NCBI RefSeq assembly: GCF_001428825.1
Contig: NZ_LMIT01000010.1
Coordinates: 92,049 to 134,075 of the forward strand
DNA length: 42,027 nt
Direction: 5' to 3'
From: Nocardioides sp. Root240
GTDB taxonomy: Bacteria; Actinomycetota; Actinomycetes; Propionibacteriales; Nocardioidaceae
The notes beneath the pieces were generated by a model. The model did no database searches and had not been told where the DNA came from. It worked only from the letters and a program-made list of their open reading frames with translations. Numbering within the stretch: the first letter of the stretch is position 1; each line of letters opens with the position of its first letter. This document shows, piece by piece, positions 15,914-23,682 of this stretch. The position numbers and the translations under genes are program-made.

Positions 15914-17638
15914 TCAGCCCTTCAGGGCAGGGAAGTCCTCGTCGCGGTACTCGCCCGTCGGCCGGTTGCCCTCGACCTCCGTCTCCCGTCGGCGCAGCTC
16001 GACCCGGCGGATCTTCCCGGAGATCGTCTTCGGCAGCTCGAAGAACTCGAGCCGTCGTACCCGGAGGTACGGGGCCAGGTGCTCACGCGCGTGGCGCAGG
16101 ATCGACTCCGCCGTCTCCGCGGTCGGCGCGTACCCGTCCACCAGGGCGACGTAGGCCTTCGGGACGGCCAGCCGCACCGCGTCGGGCGCCGGCACGACCG
16201 CGGCCTCCGCGACCGCCGGGTGCTCGATCAGCACGGACTCCAGCTCGAACGGGCTCACCTTGTAGTCCGAGGCCTTGAACACGTCGTCGGTGCGCCCGAT
16301 GTAGGTGATGCAGCCGTCCTCGTCGCGGGACGCGACGTCACCGGTGTGGTAGAAACCACCGGCCATCGCCTCGGCGTTCTTGTCCGGATCACCCTGGTAG
16401 CCGGTCATCAGCGTCAGCGGGCCGGCGCCGTCACGGACGGCGAGGTCGAGGCAGATCTCGCCCTCACCGACACCGTCGACGACGGTGCCCTCGAGCGGGT
16501 CGACCAGCACGACCGGCACACCGGGGAGCGGACGGCCCATCGAACCGGACTTCACGGGTCGCCCTGGCGGGTTCGCGATCGCGGCCGTCATCTCGGTCTG
16601 CCCGAACCCGTCGCGGATCGTCAGGCCCCAGTGCCTCTCGACCTGGCTGATCACCTCGGGGTTGAGGGGCTCGCCGGCCGCGATCGCCTCGCGCAGCGCA
16701 CCCTTCCCACCGGACAGGTCGGCGTTGATGAGCATCCGCCAGACCGTCGGCGGCGCACAGAACGTGGTCACGCCCTCGGTCCGGATCTGCCCGAGCAGGG
16801 CGGAGGCGTCGAAGCGCGCGTAGTTGTAGACGAACACCGTGGCCTCGGCCAGCCACGGCGCGAAGAAGTTCGACCAGGCGTGCTTCGCCCAGCCGGGGCT
16901 GGAGATGTTCAGGTGCACGTCGCCGGGCTGCAGGCCCAGCCAGTACATCGTCGACAGGTGACCCACCGGGTACGACGTGTGCGTGTGCTCCACCAGCTTC
17001 GGCCGCGACGTGGTGCCCGAGGTGAAGTAGAGCAGCAGCCGGTCGTCGCTGGCGTTGCCCGGGTGCGGCACCGGAGCAGCCGGCGTCTCGAAGGCGGCGG
17101 CGTACCGGATCCAGCCGGCAGGGGCCTCACCGACCGCCACCCGGAGGTAGTCACCCGGCACCTCGTCGAACTTCACCGCGTCGGCGGCGTTGACGACCAC
17201 GGCACGGGCGTCGCCCCGCGCCAGCCGGTCGACCAGCTCGGCCGGTCCGACCGCCGTCGTGGTCGGCATGATCACCGCGCCCAGCCGGATCAGCGCGAGC
17301 ATCGACTCCCACAGCTCGACCTGGTTGCCGAGCATCACCACGACGCTGTCACCGGCACGGACGCCCTGCGCGGCGAGGTGGTTCGCGACCTGCTCCGATC
17401 GGGTGACCAGCTCCCCGAACGTGTACGACGCCCGCGCGCCGTCCTCCTCGACGATCACCAGGCCGGGCCGGTCGCTGTCGCGGGCGAACGCGTCGAACCA
17501 GTCGTGGACGAAGTTGAACGTCGGTCCCACGTCGGGCCAGCGGAACTCCTCCACGGCCGCGGGGAGGTCGGTGCGCAGGACCAGCAGGCGGTCGCGCGTG
17601 GCGCGCAGCTCGGTCGAGACGGAGGTCGTGATGCTCAT
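15914..17638 (-). CDS. AMP-forming acyl-CoA synthetase (medium-chain/ACSM-like)
   Basis: A 574-residue ANL-superfamily ligase that activates a carboxylic acid to its CoA thioester through an acyl-adenylate. Motifs are the P-loop YFTSGTTSRPKLVEH, the acetyl-CoA-synthetase/ACSM-like SPGWAKHAWSNFFAPW, DGFGQTEMT, YHTGDVASRDEDG followed by YIGRTDDVFKASDYKVSP, and the C-terminal catalytic lysine Lys542 in PKTISGKIRR. It is the last gene of the aldoxime-nitrile operon and would consume the acid released by the amidase. A 14-bp hairpin lies between it and the aldoxime dehydratase gene, so its dosage may be lower. ATG 17638 starts the conserved protein; the upstream in-frame codons belong to the gap. 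Confidence 0.9.
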   Translation of the reverse strand: MSITTSVSTELRATRDRLLVLRTDLPAAVEEFRWPDVGPTFNFVHDWFDAFARDSDRPGLVIVEEDGARASYTFGELVTRSEQVANHLAAQGVRAGDSVVVMLGNQVELWESMLALIRLGAVIMPTTTAVGPAELVDRLARGDARAVVVNAADAVKFDEVPGDYLRVAVGEAPAGWIRYAAAFETPAAPVPHPGNASDDRLLLYFTSGTTSRPKLVEHTHTSYPVGHLSTMYWLGLQPGDVHLNISSPGWAKHAWSNFFAPWLAEATVFVYNYARFDASALLGQIRTEGVTTFCAPPTVWRMLINADLSGGKGALREAIAAGEPLNPEVISQVERHWGLTIRDGFGQTEMTAAIANPPGRPVKSGSMGRPLPGVPVVLVDPLEGTVVDGVGEGEICLDLAVRDGAGPLTLMTGYQGDPDKNAEAMAGGFYHTGDVASRDEDGCITYIGRTDDVFKASDYKVSPFELESVLIEHPAVAEAAVVPAPDAVRLAVPKAYVALVDGYAPTAETAESILRHAREHLAPYLRVRRLEFFELPKTISGKIRRVELRRRETEVEGNRPTGEYRDEDFPALKG

Positions 17639-17692
17639 GGTCGAAGGCTCGCTTCCCGGAGGCCTGTTGGGCACCCCCGATCGAAGGTGGAT

Positions 17693-17728
17693 CCCCGGGC
17701 CGGAGGACGAAGGACCTCCGGCCCGGGG
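17693..17728 (-). terminator. Strong GC hairpin between aldoxime dehydratase and acyl-CoA synthetase genes
   Basis: Two perfect 14-base arms (17693-17706 and 17715-17728, CCCCGGGCCGGAGG and its complement) enclose an 8-base loop. The hairpin begins 18 bases after the aldoxime dehydratase stop in the direction of transcription. No T-tract follows, so it may act as a partial terminator or an mRNA-stability element that sets the ratio of the last gene to the rest of the operon. Confidence 0.6.
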
Positions 17729-17746
17729 CGAACGGGATACGCCAGG

Positions 17747-18808
17747 TCAGGCGTTCGACGCGACGCGGGCGTCACGCAGCATGCCGGTGCCGGGGTGGCA
17801 GTTGACGTACTCGAAGAGCTGCTCGGAACCGCTCGACACCGAGACCTCGTGGTAGAGGCGCAGCTTGTCGAGACCCTCGGCGACCCGGAAGAAGGTCGTG
17901 AAGATGCGCAGGTGCGTGGGGTGCGACTCGGCCCAGCGCTCGAGCTTGTCGAGCGAGCTCCAGTGGCCGATGTTGTAGCTCTCGTCGATCGGGTTGCCGT
18001 CGAGGTCGATGCTGTGGACGTAGCGGTTGCTGTAGCAACCCACCGATTCGCCGTTGTCCCGCAGGAAGTCCATGCCCGCCTCGAGCGTCGGCTGGATCTC
18101 GTCGAGGTAGAGCGAGCGCTCCTCCTCGCCGGCCTCGATCCACTCCTGGCCGGAGCGGATGAGGGCGATGTTGTCGTGGCCGCGGACGACCACCCGCCCA
18201 CCGGCGGCCGGGTCCCCTTCGACCACGGTCAGTCCGCCGTTCGACTGCATCCAGTCGGTCTGCGAGATCGGGAACCGCTCGCGCATCGAGCCCCAGTACC
18301 CGTGCTCGTTGATGTCGCCACTGATGCCGCCCATCACGGCGCCGACGCCGGGCAGCTGCTCCTGGAAGGCGTACAGCGTCTCGAACTGGTCGACCCGTGG
18401 AGCGACGACCTCGCGGAAGTGGCCGAGGCCGTCGTGCAGGCGGTCGTCCGACTCCCACCAACCGGCGACGGCCTCCGAGCGCAGCCAACGGCCGTACGCC
18501 GCCGGGTCCGCCCAGTAGGCGACGACCATCAGGTTGTGGTGGTCCCGGTTGTCGACGTGGTGGGTGAGGTCGTGGTGGACCGGCCCGTCGGGGCCGTCGA
18601 AGGTGCCGACGATCGTGCGCAGCGCGGCCAGCGCATCGCCCCGGCGCTCGGGGTCGTCGTACTGGACGCCGAGGTAGGCCATCACGACCTGCTGCAACGA
18701 CGCGTCGGCGCGGGCCACCCACATCGGGAAGGGCGGCTGGTAGTCGTCGGGCACCCGGCGCGAGAGCGTGCGGGGGCACTTCAGGTGGGTGTCGATCGCG
18801 GATTCCAT
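17747..18808 (-). CDS. oxd: Aldoxime dehydratase (heme lyase, aldoxime to nitrile)
   Basis: A 353-residue heme enzyme that dehydrates R-CH=NOH to R-CN; the aldoxime nitrogen binds ferrous heme directly. It closely resembles the Rhodococcus enzyme OxdRE as I recall it, with the same length and long shared blocks such as SMRERFPISQTDWMQ and VVVRGHDNIALIRSGQ. All known key residues fall at the same numbers: heme ligand His299 (PTHLRIFTTFF), catalytic His320 (LYHEVSV), and Arg178 and Ser219 in the pocket. The ATG at 18808 has a strong Shine-Dalgarno (AGGAGG at 18811-18817 on the complementary strand). It lies 40 bases downstream of the ferredoxin-like gene, in the same operon as nitrile hydratase and amidase. 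Confidence 0.96.
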   Translation of the reverse strand: MESAIDTHLKCPRTLSRRVPDDYQPPFPMWVARADASLQQVVMAYLGVQYDDPERRGDALAALRTIVGTFDGPDGPVHHDLTHHVDNRDHHNLMVVAYWADPAAYGRWLRSEAVAGWWESDDRLHDGLGHFREVVAPRVDQFETLYAFQEQLPGVGAVMGGISGDINEHGYWGSMRERFPISQTDWMQSNGGLTVVEGDPAAGGRVVVRGHDNIALIRSGQEWIEAGEEERSLYLDEIQPTLEAGMDFLRDNGESVGCYSNRYVHSIDLDGNPIDESYNIGHWSSLDKLERWAESHPTHLRIFTTFFRVAEGLDKLRLYHEVSVSSGSEQLFEYVNCHPGTGMLRDARVASNA

Positions 18809-18848
18809 GGTTCCTCCTGGGGTTCACAAGGGGTTGGTTGGCTGCCGG

Positions 18849-19226
18849 TCACCAGGCGGCGTTGCTGATCCGGCGCAGGCCGGCTGCGGTGTGCACCTCG
18901 CCGAGATCGGCGGGCACGGGGGCGACACCCGGACCGCCGGCGCGGACCCAGTGCGCGACGACTCGAGCCCGGTCGACGGTGTTGACCTCGGTGACCCAGG
19001 CGGGGCGGGCGCCGCCGGTCCGGGCCGCGGGGGACGGGTTGACGACCACGACGTTGGACAGGTCGCAGGCCCAGAGGCAGTCGACCGCGAGGAGCTCGGC
19101 ATCCTCACCGAGCTCCTCCCCGAGGGCCAGGGCGATGGCGTCGTGGTCGACGTCGGGGTGCTTGCGCCGGGTGCCGCAGCAGCAGCCCCGGCACATCCGG
19201 ACCCGCGGCCCGCGGTCGCCGGCCAC
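18849..19226 (-). CDS. Small thioredoxin-like [2Fe-2S] ferredoxin-type protein
   Basis: A 125-residue cytosolic protein. Cysteines are at 12, 15, 16 and 17 (MCRGCCCGT) and 50 and 54 (VDCLWACDLSNVVVV). The pattern of an N-terminal cysteine pair, then Cys-x3-Cys followed by a valine strand, is that of thioredoxin-fold [2Fe-2S] ferredoxins. The start is uncertain. GTG 19226, 5 bases after the cbtA stop, is preferred for spacing; ATG 19196 would begin just before the first cysteine. It lies between the cobalt transporter genes and aldoxime dehydratase. Possible roles are electron supply to keep the Oxd heme ferrous, or handling of cobalt for the hydratase. Both are inference. Confidence 0.7.
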   Translation of the reverse strand: MAGDRGPRVRMCRGCCCGTRRKHPDVDHDAIALALGEELGEDAELLAVDCLWACDLSNVVVVNPSPAARTGGARPAWVTEVNTVDRARVVAHWVRAGGPGVAPVPADLGEVHTAAGLRRISNAAW

Positions 19227-19231
19227 GGCGC

Positions 19232-19993
19232 TCAGGCCCCGACGAGGTGCGCGGCGCGTGTCGGCACGGTGGTGCGGGGCTGGCCGAGCCAGGCGCAGGT
19301 GGCACCCAGGGCCAGCCACATCAGGCCGATCTGGGCCAGCGACGCGACCCGGAAGCGCCAGATCAGGTCGGCCGGCACGTTCGCCGGCACCGGGTCCGCG
19401 GCGTGGGGAAGGACAGCGACGAGCACGGCGGCGCCGACCACACCGAGCACCGCCGCGGCCACCGCACGGGTCCCGGGGGTCAGCGAGCCGGCGCGCGCGA
19501 CGCCGGTCACCAGCGCAGCCAGGGCGACCGCGCAGACGATCGTCCCGAGATAGGTGGCCGTGCGCAGGTCGACGGTGGCGGGGTCGCCGACCGCAGGTGG
19601 GTTGGCGGGCACCACCATCGCCGGCGCGACGGTGAAGGTGAGGAAGCCCAGGCCCGCGAGGACCATGGTGCTCGCGGCCGGGGTGCGTCCCGGCAGGCGG
19701 GACGCGAGGAAGCGGTGCGTGAGCGCGAACGCGATGCCGATGAGGACACCGACGACGAGCACGGTCACCAGCCCCGCGACGACCTGTTCGGGACGCGACA
19801 CCAGGGCCTCGGACCCGTGCTCGTGCGCCGTTCCGGAACCGTGCTCATGGGCGGCACCGGCCTCCTCGATGGCGATGGCCGCCCGGATCGAGGGCTCGAC
19901 CAGCCAGTACATCGCCGCCGCGCCGAGACCTCCCGCGACGGCACCCGCGAGGGCGCCGTCGCCGACGGTGCGGCCGAGGGTCGGGGCGGACAT
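19232..19993 (-). CDS. cbtA: CbtA family cobalt transporter subunit
   Basis: A 253-residue membrane protein with about six hydrophobic helices (near 11-32, 69-96, 106-128, 146-167, 175-196 and 219-236). The first helix runs into YWLVEPSIRAAIAIEEA, the acidic signature of CbtA proteins. A histidine-rich loop follows, AAHEHGSGTAHEHGSE, with His49, 51, 57 and 59 as likely metal ligands. CbtA with CbtB is a predicted cobalt uptake system, usually found with cobalamin genes. Here it lies 12 bases after cbtB inside a nitrile hydratase operon, which fits a hydratase with a cobalt-type active site. Cobalt specificity is inferred from family and context. Confidence 0.87.
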   Translation of the reverse strand: MSAPTLGRTVGDGALAGAVAGGLGAAAMYWLVEPSIRAAIAIEEAGAAHEHGSGTAHEHGSEALVSRPEQVVAGLVTVLVVGVLIGIAFALTHRFLASRLPGRTPAASTMVLAGLGFLTFTVAPAMVVPANPPAVGDPATVDLRTATYLGTIVCAVALAALVTGVARAGSLTPGTRAVAAAVLGVVGAAVLVAVLPHAADPVPANVPADLIWRFRVASLAQIGLMWLALGATCAWLGQPRTTVPTRAAHLVGA

Positions 19994-20005
19994 CGTCCGC
20001 CTCGC

Positions 20006-20197
20006 TCAGTGGCACGGCACGCCGAGGGCGTGCCGTGCGTCGTGGGTGACCTCGTGCAGGTACGACGCCGCGTCGGCGGAGAGCAGCAGGCCGTTCTCCT
20101 GCAGGAGGAACAGCACGCCGAGCAGGGCGACGAGGGCGAGCGCGAGCCCGGCGGTGGGGGCCGCGTAGCGGCCCGGGACGAGAGTGGTGTGTGCCAT
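20006..20197 (-). CDS. cbtB: CbtB family cobalt transporter subunit
   Basis: A 63-residue single-pass membrane protein: a short N-terminus, one hydrophobic helix (about residues 12-34) and a C-terminal histidine-rich tail, HEVTHDARHALGVPCH. His48, His52, His56, Cys62 and His63 are candidate metal ligands. The size and the terminal H-x3-H-x3-H...PCH pattern are those of CbtB, the small partner of CbtA. The gene is 12 bases downstream of the nitrile hydratase accessory gene. No cobalamin riboswitch-like leader precedes it, so its expression should follow the nitrile operon rather than B12 status. Confidence 0.87.
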   Translation of the reverse strand: MAHTTLVPGRYAAPTAGLALALVALLGVLFLLQENGLLLSADAASYLHEVTHDARHALGVPCH

Positions 20198-20209
20198 GAC
20201 GTACTCCGA

Positions 20210-20641
20210 TCAGTGGTGGGTGCGGCGGGCCGGGTCGACGGCGATCGGCTCGGTGTGTGCCTCGTGGTGGTTGCGGTTCGCCGGGACGGCGAGCACGTCG
20301 CGGGTCTGGCGGCCGAGCTCGTCGGTGCTGAGCAGGCCGAGGTCGGCGAGCACCGACTCGAGCGCCGCGAGCCAGTGCTCGTAGTACGACCAGCCGCGGT
20401 CGCTGGTCCCGGTGCGCTCCTCCCAGCCGCTGATCGAGGTGATCAGCGCCTGCTGGAAGGCAGTCCAGTCGAACCCCAGCTCGCGGTGGGCGGAGACCGC
20501 CATCGCGAACGCCCGGATCTCCCAGGGGTGTTCGAAGGAGAGCTGCTCCGGGCTGGCCTCCGGCAGGTCGCAGACCAGGTCGGTGATCCGGTCGCGCGCC
20601 GCGACCTGGTCCACCGGGTCGGCGTACGGCGCCGGGAGCAT
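20210..20641 (-). CDS. Nitrile hydratase accessory (beta-like activator) protein
   Basis: A 143-residue protein resembling the N-terminal domain of nitrile hydratase beta subunits and the small activators of cobalt-type enzymes (NhlE, P14K). In such systems the activator carries the alpha subunit and inserts cobalt by subunit exchange. Visible family features are the FEHPWEIRAFAMAVSAHRELGFDWTAFQ block (split by residues 36-63) and SYYEHWLAALESVL, which mirrors [12 protein letters not shown] of the beta subunit encoded nearby. It lacks the cysteine-rich GTPase features of iron-type activators. The start codon overlaps the alpha-subunit stop by one base (TGATG). The beta-alpha-activator order is that of the Rhodococcus low-molecular-mass cobalt enzyme. 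Confidence 0.85.
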   Translation of the reverse strand: MLPAPYADPVDQVAARDRITDLVCDLPEASPEQLSFEHPWEIRAFAMAVSAHRELGFDWTAFQQALITSISGWEERTGTSDRGWSYYEHWLAALESVLADLGLLSTDELGRQTRDVLAVPANRNHHEAHTEPIAVDPARRTHH

Positions 20642-21240
20642 CAGGCCACCGCCCCGACCGGGCCGACGCCGATCATGGCGTCGCGGGTGACCAGGGCGAG
20701 GAGCTGCTCGTCGCTCCAGCCCTCGGTGCCGGCGGGCCGCTGCGGCAGGACCCAGTAGCGCATCTCGCTGCTGGAGTCCCAGACCCGGACCTCGACGTCG
20801 TCGGGGACGGTGAAGCCGAAGGACTCGCGCAGCACCTTGCGCGGCTCGCGGGTGATCGCGGCGCGGTACTGGGGGTCCTTGTACCAGTTCGGCGGGAGGC
20901 CGAGCACCGGCCACGGGTAGCAGGAGCACAGGGTGCAGACGATGACGTTGTGCACCGCCTCGGTGTTCTCCACGACGACCATGTCCTCGCCCTGCAGGCC
21001 GCTGATGCCCAGCTCCTTGCAGGCCTCGCTGGCGTCCGCAACGAGGCGGGCCTTGAAAGCCGGGTCGGTCCAGGCGCGGACGACGACCTGCGCGCCGAGC
21101 TGCGGACCGACCTCGTTCTCGTAGATCTCGACCATCCGGTCGATCGCCTGGGTGGTCATCACGCCGGACTCGATGAGCATCGACTCGAGCGCCTTGACGC
21201 GTGCCGCGATCTCCTCCGGGGTGCGAACGGTGCTGCTCAT
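20641..21240 (-). CDS. nthA: Nitrile hydratase alpha subunit, cobalt type
   Basis: A 199-residue alpha subunit of nitrile hydratase, which adds water to a nitrile to give an amide. The metal claw is V-C-T-L-C-S-C at residues 101-107. Cys102, Cys105 and Cys107, with the Ser106 and Cys107 backbone amides, bind the metal, and Cys105 and Cys107 are normally oxidised to sulfinate and sulfenate. Threonine at 103 marks a cobalt enzyme, since iron enzymes have serine there. [20 protein letters not shown] follows as expected. It overlaps the beta gene by four bases upstream and the activator gene by one base downstream. cbtBA lie two genes downstream, in keeping with a cobalt site. Confidence 0.95.
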   Translation of the reverse strand: MSSTVRTPEEIAARVKALESMLIESGVMTTQAIDRMVEIYENEVGPQLGAQVVVRAWTDPAFKARLVADASEACKELGISGLQGEDMVVVENTEAVHNVIVCTLCSCYPWPVLGLPPNWYKDPQYRAAITREPRKVLRESFGFTVPDDVEVRVWDSSSEMRYWVLPQRPAGTEGWSDEQLLALVTRDAMIGVGPVGAVA

Positions 21241-21947
21241 GCGGGGACTCCTTCGGTGCTGGTGGTGACGAGGTCCAGGTAGGGGTCCCAGACGTCGAAG
21301 TAGACGGACTGGTTGGGCTCTGCGTGCTCGGCACCCCAGAGCTCCTCGGCGCTGAACTTCACGGTGTAGACGTGCTCGGGCTGCTCGCCGAGGCCGTTGC
21401 CGGCGGTGTCGGGATAGATGAAGACACCGTGCGCGAGCACGATCTCGCCGACCGCCCCGCGGACGTAGCGGGCCCGACGGGTGTGGCCCTTCGGAGCGCT
21501 CCGGTCCACCCGCACCACGTCGCCGACGCGGAACCGCGCTGCCCTCTCGACGTCGCGCTTGGCCGTGGCACCCGACGGCACGACGGCCTCGACGAAGGCC
21601 AGCAGCTCCGGGTCGTCCGCGTGCTCGGGAAGCGGGGCGTCCGGGTTCGCGAGGTAGTGCGCCGTACGACGGTCCAGCTCGGCCATGTCGAGCTTGCCGA
21701 GCTGCTCACCGAAGTGTTCGACGGTGTGCACCCAGTGCTCGTAGTAGGGCGACTTCAGGTAGACCGCCGGGTCGATCAGTTCGATGCCGTGGCGGAACTG
21801 GTCCACGCCGAAGAAGCCGGCGCGGAAGCACATCGCGAACATCGGGAAGACCGCGCGCTCCCAGTCGGCGCGGAAGACGGGTTCCTCGTCGGGGACGACG
21901 ACGGGTCCGATCCCATCGGTGCCGGCGAGGTCGAAGACTCCGTTCAT
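21237..21947 (-). CDS. nthB: Nitrile hydratase beta subunit
   Basis: A 236-residue beta subunit that pairs with the alpha subunit to form the active-site channel. The start [16 protein letters not shown] is characteristic, and Arg52 ([11 protein letters not shown]) matches the conserved beta arginine that hydrogen-bonds the oxidised alpha cysteines. The C-terminal SH3-like domain is [20 protein letters not shown], ending in [12 protein letters not shown] and FDVWDPYLD. It overlaps the amidase stop and the alpha start by four bases each. The length is normal for a cobalt-type low-molecular-mass enzyme. Confidence 0.95.
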   Translation of the reverse strand: MNGVFDLAGTDGIGPVVVPDEEPVFRADWERAVFPMFAMCFRAGFFGVDQFRHGIELIDPAVYLKSPYYEHWVHTVEHFGEQLGKLDMAELDRRTAHYLANPDAPLPEHADDPELLAFVEAVVPSGATAKRDVERAARFRVGDVVRVDRSAPKGHTRRARYVRGAVGEIVLAHGVFIYPDTAGNGLGEQPEHVYTVKFSAEELWGAEHAEPNQSVYFDVWDPYLDLVTTSTEGVPA

Positions 21948-23479
21948 GCGGTGAGCTCCTTCTGGTGGTGGGGTGCGGTGAAGGTTCCGAGCGTCTGCTC
22001 GAAGCTGTGGGCCGCGCGCAGCACGCCGGCGTCGTCGAACATCCGGCCGACGACCATCAGGCCGACGGGCAGGTCGCCGGACAGCCCGGCCGGGATGCTG
22101 CAGGCCGGATGGCCGGTGACGTCGAAGGGCGCCGTGTTGGAGACCATCTCCAGCGCGCGGGTGACGACCTCCTCGACCCCGGCGTCCGACGCCGGGATGA
22201 GGCTGGCCGTGATGGGCAGGGTCGGCATGACCAGCACGTCGTACGACGCCAGCACGTCGTCGTACGCGGCAGCGAGGACGTGCTCGAGGTTGCGGGCCTT
22301 GCCGTAGGCGGCGCCGTAGCCGTTGCGCAACGCCCAGGTGCCACCGAGCGCGACCAGCTTGACCGTCTCGGAGAAGGCCGCCGGGTCGCGGCGCCAGCGC
22401 TCGCCGTAGAACGCCATCTGGTCAGGGTCGTAGGCGCCCTTCCAGTTCAGGCCGTAGGCATTGCCCTGGATCATCTGCCAGGTGGCGCCCTCCACCGAGA
22501 TGACGTCCCACAGCGCGGCACCGTGCTTGTGCCACGGGACGGCCACCTCCTCGGCGACGTGACCGGCGGCGGTCAGCCGCTCGATGGCGGAACGGACGAC
22601 CGCGTTGACACCCGGGTCGGAGTTGGCCTGGTCGAAGCCCTCGGTCACGACACCGATCCGCAGCCCACCGTCGAGGCGGTCGAGGCCGGCGACGTAGTCG
22701 TCGCCGGAGATCCCCCTGGGCTGGCGCGGGTCGCGGCCATCGGCGCCGGCGATCACGCCCAGCATCGCGGCCGCGTCGGCGACGGTCGGCGCGATCGGAC
22801 CGAGGTGGTCGATGGACTGCTCGATCGGGAAGGCGCCCGTGTACGGCACGAGGCCGAAGGTCGGCTTGTGGCCGACGACGCCGCAGAAGGCGGCCGGGAT
22901 CCGGATCGAGCCGCCCTGGTCACCGCCGATCGCGAGGTCGACCTCGCCGGCGGCCACGAGCGCCGCGCTGCCGCTGGAGGAACCGCCGCTGGTGCGGTCG
23001 AGGTCCCACGGATTGCGCACGGGCCCGGACTTCGAGGTGTGCGAGGCACCCGAGAAGCAGAGGTCCTCGCACACGGACTTGCCGGCGATGGTGGCGCCGG
23101 CGTCGAGGAGGCGGGTGACCACGGTCGCGTCGACGGCCGGGACGAACCCCCTCACCGTCTCGGAGCCGTTCATCATCGGCACGCCGGCGACGGCGATGTT
23201 GTCCTTGATCGCCACGCGCCGGCCCGAGAGCGGGCCGTCGGCGGCGCCGGTCAGCTCGGTGGTGACGTACCACGCGCCGAGCCCGTTGCCGGTCGGCTCG
23301 CTCCAGGTCCGCTCGGGGACGACGGGGGCCACCTCGGCGTCGTACAGCTCGTCGACGACGGCCCACGAGCCCAGCAGTCCGGTGGCCGCGGCGTGGTAGA
23401 AGTCCACGTCTCCGGCCGGGATGCCGAGCCCCAGCTCGCTCGCCAGCTCATCGATCGCCGCTCGGGACGGCAGGTCCAT
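21944..23479 (-). CDS. Amidase-signature amidase (nitrile pathway)
   Basis: A 511-residue amidase that hydrolyses the amide made by nitrile hydratase to acid and ammonia. The Ser-cisSer-Lys triad is Lys92 ([15 protein letters not shown]), Ser167 ([12 protein letters not shown]) and Ser191 ([12 protein letters not shown]). The spacing of 75 and 24 residues equals that of the Rhodococcus N-771 nitrile-cluster amidase (Lys96, Ser171, Ser195), as I recall it. It is first in the operon, with a good Shine-Dalgarno (GGAGGA) before ATG 23479, and it faces the AraC-type regulator. Unlike many Rhodococcus clusters, the amidase leads the operon and aldoxime dehydratase lies near the end. Confidence 0.94.
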   Translation of the reverse strand: MDLPSRAAIDELASELGLGIPAGDVDFYHAAATGLLGSWAVVDELYDAEVAPVVPERTWSEPTGNGLGAWYVTTELTGAADGPLSGRRVAIKDNIAVAGVPMMNGSETVRGFVPAVDATVVTRLLDAGATIAGKSVCEDLCFSGASHTSKSGPVRNPWDLDRTSGGSSSGSAALVAAGEVDLAIGGDQGGSIRIPAAFCGVVGHKPTFGLVPYTGAFPIEQSIDHLGPIAPTVADAAAMLGVIAGADGRDPRQPRGISGDDYVAGLDRLDGGLRIGVVTEGFDQANSDPGVNAVVRSAIERLTAAGHVAEEVAVPWHKHGAALWDVISVEGATWQMIQGNAYGLNWKGAYDPDQMAFYGERWRRDPAAFSETVKLVALGGTWALRNGYGAAYGKARNLEHVLAAAYDDVLASYDVLVMPTLPITASLIPASDAGVEEVVTRALEMVSNTAPFDVTGHPACSIPAGLSGDLPVGLMVVGRMFDDAGVLRAAHSFEQTLGTFTAPHHQKELTA

Positions 23480-23549
23480 GGCATTCCTCCGCTTCGTCTT
23501 GGGTGCTGCATCGGTCCTGGCGGCAGAGCGAACGCCCCCGGCGGGGGCC

Positions 23550-23682
23550 GGGTCAACGGATCGGCGGCCGTGCGGGCGTTCTGGATACGGAGGGTCAAGG
23601 CAAGGCGACCCAGGTGCACGACGACGGTCACAAAAGGGGGTAGGGCCTTGACCACCGCTGGGAGCGCGCTCACTGTTGACCC
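23550..23682. promoter_or_regulatory. Amidase/AraC divergent promoter with four GGGTCAA/TTGACC(C) sites
   Basis: GGGTCAA occurs at 23550-23556 and 23592-23598, and its inverse TTGACC(C) at 23648-23653 and 23676-23682. The first pair is 42 bp apart (four helical turns), and the two pairs point towards each other. They are candidate sites for the AraC-type protein. TTGACC at 23648-23653 also looks like a -35 box; after a 17-base spacer, CACTGT at 23671-23676 could be a weak -10, which would start an mRNA at about the AraC ATG (23683), that is, leaderless. A CCCCCGGCGGGGG dyad lies at about 23535-23547. The amidase ribosome-binding site is at the left edge of the gap. Confidence 0.5.

Noticed and set aside
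16079..18868. A 929-codon open reading frame on the plus strand
   Set aside because: It is antisense to the acyl-CoA synthetase and aldoxime dehydratase genes, which have clear catalytic motifs; long shadow frames are normal at this GC content.
19994..20209. A cobalamin riboswitch controlling cbtBA
   Set aside because: The gaps upstream of cbtB and cbtA are only 12 bases each, far too short, and no B12-box-like sequence is visible.
20641..21240. Iron-type nitrile hydratase, as in known aldoxime clusters
   Set aside because: The claw reads C-T-L-C-S-C, with Thr where iron enzymes have Ser, and the accessory protein is of the cobalt type.
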